From positions 62,384,039 to 62,448,038 of the forward strand of contig OY294067.1 of assembly GCA_958510875.1 (NCBI GenBank): DNA of 64,000 nucleotides, given 5' to 3'. The position numbers were made by a program, and so were the translations under genes. The DNA comes from Endomychus coccineus (Eukaryota > Arthropoda > Insecta > Coleoptera > Endomychidae). The notes beneath the pieces were generated by a model. It searched no databases. It worked only from the letters and a program-made list of their open reading frames with translations, and was not told where the DNA came from. Below, piece by piece: positions 23,903 through 34,700 of the stretch. How positions within the stretch are numbered: position 1 is the stretch's first letter; each line of letters starts with the position of its first letter.

Positions 23903-25434
23903 TTTATGGCTACTAGAATGTTAAAAAATTTGAATACTGTTCAAAATGTTCCCACTTATCAAAAACATTGGAAATTTTACGTCCCAGTTTCTTATTATTA
24001 TAACCTGTAATAGCTGTACGTTTGACGTTAGAAACTTCATCAGAAACCACAGAATAGAATGCTTATTATGAGGTCTCTGTATCACAGAGGTGTGACTCTT
24101 CAAGTCTTTATTATCTACCATATTATATCAGCGACAACAAAACTTTTTAACTCACATATGTAGCAAATAATATGTTAATCACGATTCTTCTTGATTTGGA
24201 AACAATTGATGAAATGTGACAATATTAGTTCATAAGTTTATTCACCGTTCATACTATAGTATAGTATTCATGTTCCTATAATAGTGAAAAAATCATTCAG
24301 ACAAGGAACAAATATTTGTTTCGTTATTCCTAAAATCATGAACGGATGAACTCTGACTATGACTGTTCACGCCGTAACACCGTAAAAAAATACATTTAAA
24401 CATAATTGATGACATTACCCCTTGAGAAACATATAGCTATAACTTTGATACAATAACATTATTGTATAAAACACAAAAAATTATCGAGACCGTTATTTAG
24501 CAAATTCAAAGTTGAAGCTATCCGAAATTTGGAAATTCTTTGTGATTAGAACAAAAATTCCCAATAATTAAGTATGGCGAGAAAAGAATTACATGTTGAA
24601 AATTAAACAAAAGACCTAATACCTTAAAATATTTTGAGAATAAAAATTTTCATACAACTTTCAAGCCACCACCTTTCTTGACCAGTTCTAGAGATTTTCC
24701 GGATGTTGATAGCTTTTTCATCATCAAAAACCGACGGAAATATTCCAAATGTCTATTGTATATTTGCACCATTTACACCAAAGTGAATAATTTAATATTT
24801 TAGAAGTAGTGTCATAATTAATGAGTAGAAATAACAAATGTATTGAATGCTTTTGAATCTGTAACAGAAATATTCAACACCTCTATTGCCAATAATTGGA
24901 TTTGGCGAATAGAAAATGATGCGCCAGAGAATTTTCAACATTAAAAAAAAAGATAGATTTCGCAATCGTTGCAACTATCGGATACATTGTGAATGATAAT
25001 ACTATATATGAAACATAGTTAACTGTTTATTATACACACAAGGTTATAATATAAATACAAAATTAAAAAAAAATTATTTTTGAAAAACCTAAGTATTGCT
25101 TGAATAATACACATCTCAATAATTTACAAGTTAGGCATTACTACAAGGTGATTCCCCTAAATTATTTAGAAGTTTTTTGTACCTAACATTGACTTAAAAC
25201 GAAACACGTCTCACCCAAGTAAGCTGACTTAATGATCAGAACTTCCTATGCAAACATGATATTCGATCGGCCGGGATTTCCCTTTTACGCGCATTCATCC
25301 GCACTTTCTTTTCGTTCGGGACTGAAAATCAAATCGTCGCTTGCTCTTTTTTGTTTTATGTTCGCGACTGCTGTCAGTGGAAGAAAATAATAAATACTGA
25401 ATTAAAATACTAATAGGTCATCTCCTTTAGTGGC
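23903..25434. other. Upstream region of Sec15; no gene seen
   Basis: AT-rich, with a GC-richer patch at 25260-25380. The Sec15 promoter and any 5' non-coding exon should lie here, but no core promoter motif could be assigned with confidence. Confidence 0.4.
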
Positions 25435-28185
25435 TCAGAAAAAAGGAAAAAAGCTGCACATCAGAAAGAAGTAATTGAAAAGTTCCCAAAATTAACATCA
25501 TATTTTACACCAGGAGCTTCTGTAAGTAGCAATCAAATAATTAACTTTCCACATGATGAGTCGTGTCGACAACAAATTGCGGAAACTTCAGGATATTCTT
25601 GTTCTACGCTAACTTCGATCAATTTAGGAAAATTAATTGAATCAGATTGTACAGAAAGCGACCGTCCCTATGGCGGAAATGCAATAAAACTTTGGTGACT
25701 TCACCGACAACTGTTTCAGTTGCACAACAACAGTTTTTCAACCCCGAAAACCTTTCATACAGCCCCCCGATTATTTTCATAAAGATCTTACAGAAAAAAC
25801 CGCGATATTTTGATTTTTAAGGGGCGTACAAATTTTTTAAAATAAATATTGAGGGCATCCGGAACCTACAAAGAAGCAGATGGTAAATCAGTAACTAGGT
25901 ATTTCAAAAAAGCATTTAATCGTAAATTGAAGAACAATGAAAGTGTGGAAGGAAAATGGTTGCTGCATTCGCCTTCAAAAAAATTTGTATTTTGTTTTTC
26001 ATGCTGCCTATTTGAAACTTCTGATATAAGCCTTTGCTCTCCAAGTAGGTGTACTGATTGGAAGCACATTATTCACATAATTTTAAAACATGAGAATAAC
26101 CCGCAGAAAGGCAATCTATGATAAGTTATCTGGCCCGAAGTAAAGCGGTTGGTAGAATAGATACAGACTTGTTATCTGAACATCAAAAAGGAATTACTGG
26201 AAAAATGTACTCAAACGGGATTGTCGCAGTAAAATTTTTGGCATCGAGAGGGCATTGGAAGCACATTATTCACATAATTTTAAAACATGAAAATAACCCG
26301 CACATGGGCAATCTATGATAACTTATCTGGCTCAAAGTAAAGCGGTTGGGAGAATAGATACAGACTTGTTATCTCAACTCAACATCAAAAACGAATTACT
26401 GGAAAAATGTACTCAAACGCGATTGTCGCAGTAAAATTTTTGGCATCGAGAGGGCATCCGTTTCGCGGTGACAATGAAATCCTTGGATCTCCCAATAATG
26501 GAAATTATTTAGGATGTGTGGAGTTATTGAGTGAATTTGATGATTTTCTAGCAGACAACCCTGAAAAAGGAAACATTTCTTATCTATAAGCTGATATCTG
26601 TAATGAGTTTATTGACGTAATGGCAAAAGAAAGTGCTGAAAGAAATTATAAATAAAGTTAGATAGCAAAATATTTTTCCATTAGCGTTGACAGCATGTTC
26701 GATATGTCTCATGTTGACCAGTTAACTTTTATTACTATTTATACCTATCAAAGAGCATGAATCTGAGTATTTTTTAGAGAATCATGATATTCTCATACAA
26801 AATAGCAGAGGCTACAGTTATGACAACGCTTCAAATATGTCGGGAAAGTATGCTGGTCTACCAGCAAAAATCAAGGAGAAATGTAAATTTGCTATCTTTG
26901 TACCATGTGCGGGAAATTCTCTAGAATTGGTAGGTGTCCATGCCGTTGGATGCGTATCAGAGGCAACAACTTATTTTCAAATAGTTCAGAAGCTGTATAA
27001 CTTTTGTTCGATGAAATACATTGACAATATTTAGGCTCAAAAAAGCTCTTAAAAGTCTTTCACAAACTAGATGGTCTGCGCGAGCTGATGCAGGTCAGCG
27101 CCTTGCAAGAAGATGGTAAACAAATTATAGAAGCTTTGATGTTTATCGCAGGGGATACAGAGCAGTCACGAGAAACTATGCGCCAACCCCTTAGTCTATC
27201 CAGAAAAATGGGAAACCTAGAATGTATTATATTGACCGAAATTTGGAGCACCATATTGGAAAGAGTATACAAAACAAGTAATTATCTTCAGAAAGAAACA
27301 ATAATAATGAATAAATACTTCAAATCGTCCGGCAAACAAAAAAATCTGGAAGAGACAGAAGCTCGCGCCAGCTATTATTCGAAGGCTCCGCGCCGTCAGT
27401 CCAACTGAATGGAAGAGAAAAATGTAAAGTAGAAACCTTTCGCCCATAATTGATACTTTGAGCGTGCATCTAAAACAGCGATTGTGTTCGCACAAGCACA
27501 TAAATCATCGGTTTGGTTTTTTTCTCGCTTGAAAACTCTGAATTCCGAGGAGTTGAGACAAAGTTGCAAAGAATTTACTGTAATCTATTACGAAGATGTT
27601 AGAAAGAGTTAGAAATGGATTATCCGCATTCAATAGAATACTTGAAAATTGTCCAGTCTAGTGAAAAGTAAGAAACTAATAGTTTTTCAGGAATATATCA
27701 TCTTTGAAAACACGTTTCCAAATGTATAAATTGAACTGAGAATCTTTTTAAGCATGATGGTAACTAACTGCAAAAGAATAAAAAATGAAATAAGAAGTAC
27801 AATGCTTCAAGAAAGATTAAACAGTTTGTCGCTGATGTCCTTAGAATGTGATGTGCTCAAACAAACAGACTTTGAAGAAGTAATTGACGATTTTGCTTGT
27901 CTAAAATCTAGAAGGGTATCTCTTTAATCAACATAGGTTTTCAGGCACTAACCTGCGTATAGTAAATACTGGAAGAGTTACTTTTCCGGATTATATTATA
28001 ATTACCTATTCATTTAATGTGTCTGTAAAGAAATAAAAATAACAATTAAATGAATCTAGAATTTTGCTTACCTACTCCTTTTACATGTTGTTGATAAAAT
28101 AGTCCTCTGTCATATCATAGTCATCGGGGTACCATTATCCTAAAGTGCGTAGGGTCTCCAATCCAATAGGTTGAAGACGGCCCTG
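25435..28185 (+). pseudogene. hAT transposase pseudogene (ZMYM1-like), internally duplicated
   Basis: In-frame pieces in family order can be followed: an N-terminal KFPKLTSYFTPG-type stretch (about 25480), the TTF-type zinc-finger region (KWLLHSPSKKFVFCFSCCLF, 25955-26015), EFDDFLADNP (26535), YDNASNMSGKYAG with CAGNSLELVG (26815-26935), and a C-terminal FEEVIDDFACLKSRRVSL block ending at 27927. Stops and frameshifts separate them, and the RW region (LSQTRWSARAD, about 27055) is broken. A tandem duplication of about 187 bp (about 26059-26245 and 26246-26430) repeats the segment after the zinc finger. The putative right TIR is ACGGCCCTG at 28177-28185; the left TIR was not found. The C-terminus resembles that of the hAT protein at 40626-41951, so the two are related. 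Confidence 0.75.
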
Positions 28186-28446
28186 AGAATAATGTTTGCA
28201 TACAAACATTAAGCCCGGTCCAGACACAACGACTAATTGAACGATATGTCGAATCAGACAAAATGTATTAAGTAAAATGGAATGTGTGGACCGCAAAACG
28301 TACGTTTTGTCTAAACGGAATGAGGTTGAACGATAAATCGAAAGACTGAAGGCCCAGGCATCATTTTCCGAGAACTGATGAGACAAGTCGGAGCATGTAG
28401 ACTGGTGCTACAACTTATCGTTCTTGTTTTAGTATAGAGTCGCAAC

Positions 28447-30755
28447 ATGTCTGATCTACGTCAATGCTCTCGCCAATTTTTGGGAGAATTTATCGAGTTG
28501 TATCGTAGTCTTCCTTGTTTATGGCAAGTTAAAAGTGCGGAGTATAGTGACCGGAATAAGAAAAATCAGGTATACGAGATTCTTATTGAGAAGTTTAAAG
28601 AAATTGATGCATCCGCTAACAAGGAAACGGTTACAAAAAAAATTAATTCTTTACGTACAGTATATAAAAAAGAAGTAGCCAAAGTTATTGCTTCAACTGA
28701 AAGTGGTACTGGTGAAGACCATATCTATAAACCAAGCCTCTGGTATTTTGATAAACTGAAGTTTTTAAACGATCCAGAAAAAGTACGACCCTCCACAAGC
28801 ACCATTGATGATGAAACGTCTCGGGATACTGGACAAGAGGTAAGGAAAATTTCACTTATATTCAATTAAAATAATTTTCAACTAGTCGAATAGTATAATG
28901 TTTATGCTAATTTACGAAATTAAAATTAGTGGAGATATTAACCGGCAAAACTAAAAAACACAAATTCTTAATTTTTTATTAGTGTTAATTTCGTTATTTT
29001 CCTATTTAGCTTTTATTATTTTATATAAATTAGTAAATTTATTTATAGTTAATTAATATTGTAGTTATTAATATAATAATTATAGTATATATAGTATATA
29101 TTATAATAATTATAGTTATTAATATAGTAATATTAATAATTGTATAAAGAAGTGTTAACCTATTCAATGTTTAGTGAAACAAATTTGTCTTCCCATGGTA
29201 CTGAGCCCTTGTTATTGAAATAGCGGGTGAATTTTTCTCTGGTAATTTTTGCACTGTTTAGAACTTGTCCTCTTGTTCTTCGTTGAATGTTATGCATTAC
29301 ATTAGTGATCCTAATGTAATGCATAATCTTTCACCCAATTCGAGAATACATTCGACATTATTTTCACGGTCTATACTTTCTGCGGGGGTGTAAGTGTTTG
29401 AAGATTTCTTACGTAGAAAATTGTGCAATGCACAGCATGTTAGAACGATTTTATCAATGGTATCCAATTTCAGATTTATAGCAGTATGGAATATTCGGAA
29501 TCTGGATGCAAGTATTCCAAAACTGTTTTCAATAACACGTCGCGCCCTGGATAAACGGTAGTTGAAGATTCTTCGTTCTTTAGTTAGAGCTTCTTGACTA
29601 TACGGCTTTATAAAATCTGGGCGCATAGCAAAGGCTTCGTCGCCAATAAATGTATATTCCAAAATTTCGTTAGAATTTGGAGCACATGCAGGCTTTGGAA
29701 TTTTTAGATCGCGGTTGATCAGTTTTTCATAAAATGCAGTATTGGCAATTACTCCTCCATCAGAGATTCTTCCATTTGTACCAACATCACAGTAGATAAA
29801 CTCATAGTTGGCATTAGCTATTGCCATCAGTACAACGCTATGTGTTTTTTTATAATTGAAGAAATACGACCCACTGTCCTTGGGCGGAACAATCCTGATA
29901 TGTTTGCCGTCAACGGCTCCCAAACAGTGTGGAAACTGCCATTTTTTGTCGAAGTCAGTTGCGATTTCTAACCATTGTTCTTCTCCATGAGGAAACTGTA
30001 ACAAACAAAAAAAAATAAATACAGATTCATATGATGTATAAAATGTAGAGCAATATTGTACTATAGTATCCACTTTTCTGTTTCAGCGAGAAAGTTTCGA
30101 CGGTGAGAGTGATGTTGATTTGCCTACGGCACCTTCTACGCCAGCACCATCTACATCTTCTAATTTGACCGAATCGGTTAACCTCAACACTACTTATTCA
30201 AGAACTCCGAATCGGAAAAGGAAAGTTCCTAGGGCAGAAGACAAAACGGATTCAGTTATGATGAAGATTGGTGAAAGACTACAATCACTACAAGAAGATT
30301 CATTTGACAGATTTGGAAAACACGTGGCTGATAGACTTCGAGCAGTTGCAGGCGACCAAGTGAGGTTTGCTATGAAACTGATTGGCGATGTCTTATTTGA
30401 GGCAGAAATGGTGTCACCGAATAGAAATTGGAAAAGTGACATAGTTGGAGAGAATCGTCTTCAACGGTTTCAACAGCCTCAGAACATTATACCTGAAAAT
30501 ACACAGCAGCAGCAGCAGCACCGTTCTCAGATTAACAAAGAGAAGCGTCAACAGCATAATTCCAATATTGGATCATATAATTCTTATATGCAAACTTCAC
30601 AACAGTCAAACCAACAACGTCCCTATTCATTAATGGAAATTGGACAACATCCACATACTCCAATCTGCCCATCGGAATATGAAAATTCAGATTCGTCTTG
30701 CTCATATTTATCACAGTACGTTACAAATTTTGACCCCGACAATAGTGCTACATGA
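28447..30755 (+). CDS. Harbinger accessory protein with MADF (Myb/SANT-like) domain, two exons
   Basis: In Harbinger elements this second protein helps the transposase enter the nucleus and bind the ends. Exon 1 is 28447-28839, donor GT at 28840. Exon 2 is 30087-30755, after TTTCAG. The join is in phase and gives about 353 residues. The MADF domain covers about residues 10-105 (FIELYRSLPCLWQVKSAEYS, later SLRTVYKKEVAKV and KPSLWYFDKLKFL). A short BESS-like helix lies near residues 205-235 (FGKHVADRLRAVAGDQVRFA). The C-terminal third is rich in Gln, Ser and Asn, including a CAG run near 30504. Its single intron contains the last coding exon of the transposase on the opposite strand. No break was seen. 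Confidence 0.85.
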
Positions 30756-31314
30756 TTATTTTTTCTTAATATTAATGATTAACATATTAAAATGTACTGA
30801 CAATGTTTTATTTTATTTTTTCTTATTGTTACTTTCACTTGTTCCTTAATAAAAAAATATAACAAAGTATGTATTTCACATTTACCTTCAGGTAGTTTTT
30901 CTTTAAAACCTTGTAGATTGCTTCACAGGTGTCTGGTATAATCTCACTCAATGCTTGCTTGGATATTATAGTTGTATATTCCATATCCTTGTAGCTTCTT
31001 CCAGTTGCAAGGAACCTTAAAGTGGCGCTTAATCTCTCGTGAGGTGAAATCGCTTTTCTCATGCAAGTATCTTGTTTCTGAATGTATGGCGTTACTAAAT
31101 TTAACAGATACATGTAAGTTTCCACATCCATTCTCAAATAATTGCGCCAATCATCAGGTTCACTACGAAGTTCATTTAATCATCTGATATGAGAATAGTC
31201 GGATCTCTTTAACAACCATTCCCTGGACCACTTTGTTCTTCGATTTTTTCTTCTGTTTCGAAATTTTCGTGCAAGCCATACGGCATAAATTGACCATAGT
31301 AGCACTTCTTCCAT
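29297..31314 (-). CDS. PIF/Harbinger transposase (HARBI1-like), two exons, one premature stop
   Basis: This is a DDE transposase of the DDE_Tnp_4 family that cuts and rejoins the element ends. Exon 1 is 31314-30886 (donor GTAAAT). Exon 2 is 29995-29297 (acceptor TTACAG). They join in phase 0 through NYLK/FPHGEEQW. The full length would be about 375 residues, normal for the family. Catalytic acids are visible as D in GAVDGKHIRI, D in CDVGTNGRISDGG, and E in RRVIENSFGILASRF; CALHNFLR follows. Exon 1 carries an in-frame TGA about 44 codons after the ATG (in SHIR-stop-LNEL), with the frame continuing on both sides. That one codon probably disables this copy unless a downstream start is used. Confidence 0.88.
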
Positions 31315-31455
31315 AGCGATGGTCACGAAACTGAAAGTCGGGAAGTTTGAACGATAACTCGCGACTGTATGGACACGCGATTTATACTACGTTTTGTCGA
31401 ATAACTTACATGACCGTTTTATCGTGCAGTTAAGTCGTTGTGTCTGGACCGGGCT

Positions 31456-31713
31456 TTAGCAAAATCTAATATTTACTATAACTAGTAGCACAGGAGGGAT
31501 GCTCACGAACGAAGTGAATATAATGAATTTTTTATAAAATCATATGACAAATTTTAATACATTTGACTACAAGGCAACAATATTCATCGAAAGACTCCTC
31601 CTGATACGATGAATATTGGCAAATTTATGTCATCTGTATATTAATAAACTCTGGACATCGGTGTAAAGCAATTTCAGTGTGAAATGAACGTAGTAGTATA
31701 ATTAAATCAAGCT
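31456..31713. promoter_or_regulatory. Upstream region of the glutamate receptor gene (putative)
   Basis: These 258 bases separate the Harbinger insertion from the receptor start codon. The 5' UTR, if short, must lie here. No TATA or initiator motif stands out. The Harbinger insertion therefore sits very close to the receptor promoter. Confidence 0.3.
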
Positions 31714-34700
31714 ATGCGGTATTGTGAAATATTTGTGTTCCTCTCATTCCTGATTGTACCAAACTATACTGATATAATTATAGGTGAGATAGTTACAACA
31801 ATTTTGTTGAGAACATTATTATCTTACAACATGCTTTGAGATGAAGTTTAAATTTGATATATTTTTGATGAGAACATTATTATTTTACTACATGCTTTGA
31901 GTTTAAATTTGATGTATTTTTATTACTTCTTATTAATATGCCGTTATTTATGTATATATAGAAACTTTGCTACTACCAGTATCGACAAATACAGTACCCT
32001 AGTACTTAATGTTCCAAAATATTATGGAGGATAGACTTTTTTATAGTTTTATAAGAATACACTTGTAATAAATTTTCACAAACTTTGTTTTTATTAAAAA
32101 AGCGTGACATGTTTCACCACACGGTGGCTTTATCAAACAATGGTTTTACAAACTATGGTTTATTCCTTAAATATTAAAATTAAGATTAAGAAGGAGGGGA
32201 TGAGTGAGGTACGTGTACAGTATGATGAGAGTTACTTCCAAATGAATTTAATAATGGAGAATTTGTAAAGTGTTTCTGATCATTTAAAAAGTTTTATTTA
32301 ATACTTTACTTTTAACTGACTTATGGAGAATCTCAAAATCATCTTTGAATTGATGATCAGTTTATTTAGTATGGTTTTCAATTTTTGAATCTCCTTTGTT
32401 CAAATTAAAATGTTCTTTAATTCTAGTTTTGATATATATTCCTGTCTGACCTATATACAATTTATCACAATCTTCACACTCTACATTGTATACTCCTGAT
32501 TCTTGAACTTTGTTATTCTTATCTTTGTTGTTTTTAATATATTTGCTTACCGCATTAATTGTTCTAAAATATGTGGTAACATTGTGGTTTTTAAGTAAAT
32601 TGCATACATTATCAGAAAGTTTACCTACATACATTATCGATCTATAATTATGAGTCTTAACTGTACTAGGGTAAACTAACTTCATTGCTCCATTATAATC
32701 TTTTTTGTTAAGTAAATCAATCACAATTTATTCGTTATAGCCGTTATTAAAATAAAAAAAAATATGATTGGTTTCTTAAGAAAAAATATCCTCCTTCTTA
32801 ATCTTAATTTTAATATTTAAGGAATAAACCATAGTTTGTAAAACCATTGTTTGATAAAGCCACCGTGTAGTGAAATATGTCACGTTTCGTTTAATAAAAA
32901 CGAAGTTTGTGAAAATTTATTACAAGTGTATTTTTTTAAAACTATAGATATGAATTTTCAACAAGTAAGCACCAAAACCATCCAAAAACTTTTTTAGTAT
33001 GGACCAATTTTGTATTACATCAGAATAAATGATAGCAGTAATTATACTTATGGAAATCTTCGGAATATATTGAAACTATTAATGTGTATGATATGTATGT
33101 GGTTAACAATATCAATTAACAGCGAATAACTTTTTTATTCAACTGCACATGAAATTGGCAATAGAGACAATGATTTATCAAACATTGGATCTATTTCTTA
33201 ACACGGCTAACGCAATACTAGTAGGAAGCAAAATATTTTCCAATTCTAGGTTTTTGAATACTGATTGATAATTAGAAAGTTCACTTGAATTTCAAAGACT
33301 TGAGTCAAATCTATCGCCCGAAAACGGTTTAGAAGATATGTTCTTCCTATATGTTTGAAATTTCTTTTAAGGTAATTTTTTTGAAGTTTTTAACCGATTT
33401 TTACCACTACTGTTTCATACTGAGGACGCGAAAATACGACTGCTATTGCTCTGCCGATCAAAAATTCTAGTGTATTTTGTTAACTATTTCGATTAGTAAT
33501 ATTCCATTTCGAAGGTATCGAAGAACACAACGTTTAATGTGGTGTTTATTCAAAATCAAAACCTACTGTCTGAGATATTTTGGATTTATATTTTCAAGCT
33601 TGATGGAAGGTTTCATGCGTAAGCATAGACGTAACTTCTATCTCCTAAACACAAAATCATAGACGTTTGGAATTGACTCATCAACTCCAAATATTGCTCA
33701 AGAATTTTTAGATACCTACTCGGAGTGACAGAAAGTCAAACGGAACTGGATCAAACAACACAAAAGAAAAGCACTGAAATTAAGCTCCTTGCATATCCCG
33801 CGGGAAATCATTTATTAAAGTACAATGCGGAAAAATGACGGAAATTGACAAACACATACTGTCATAAGGAGAGGCATTAGATAGAAAAAAACAACCAGTA
33901 ATCGGTAAGGCTGGGCCACGGTATAATATAATGGTAATGCGTCTAGTATATTGTTATACATGACGAAAGCGTAGCCCACGTCTGTGAACTTACAACTCTT
34001 ACCGCAGGGTCGCTACCGTCGGATGTAAGAGGAGCTAAATGGCGAAAACGATGATAAGCTGATAATTTTTTTAATTTCTTACCGATATGTGATGTTAACA
34101 AAATCATTATCAACCTGAGCTCTGACCAGGATTTCTTTATTGAATATGGGCATAAATTTACAAATTGTTAAATTAACTCTACATATATATTACAATGTAG
34201 ATCCAATATAAATATGGAAATATATGGTCTTATCTATCTCAGTAATATTCATTGTTAAGGAAATACTATACTTGTATACGGCAGAAGCAACTTGTACATA
34301 ATAATCAGACAGCGATGTAAGATATTCTAACTGTAAGGAATTGGGCAGTGTAAACAGGAGTCCTTCACTCATTTTACCATGTATTTGTAAACACAGTAAA
34401 TAGTTAATATTAATGAAAGAAAGAAAGAAAGAAAGAAAGAAAGAAGCTTTATTGTGTATACATTAAATTATATAATATAATAGTACAATAGTTAATCTTT
34501 ATCTTTAAAGTACGCCAATAATCTTAATTGCATATAAAGTAAATGTGTTCATATGGGCATAGCCCGTGCATGAGCACTTTACTCCATGCATTCATCACAA
34601 GAGAGAAACATCAATATAAAATAATTTAATACTAAACTACAATTTTACATAATTGGAGAAGAATTATAATTTTAGATTTTCATTTCGTTACTGTAATAAT

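Larger units (their letters stand above)
28212..31455. mobile_element. PIF/Harbinger DNA transposon, almost complete
   Basis: Terminal inverted repeats AGCCCGGTCCAGACACAACG plus three more bases (ACT) match perfectly at both ends. Beyond these, weaker matching continues. The element is flanked on each side by TTA (28209-28211 and 31456-31458), the TWA target duplication typical of Harbinger. Length is 3244 bp. Inside are the two genes of the superfamily on opposite strands: a MADF/Myb-like DNA-binding protein and a DDE transposase. The intact ends and nearly intact frames suggest a recent insertion. Confidence 0.93.

Noticed and set aside
30445..30849. Overlapping frames on both strands around the MADF exon 2
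   Set aside because: They are shadows of the Harbinger accessory gene, with no motifs and no splice logic of their own.
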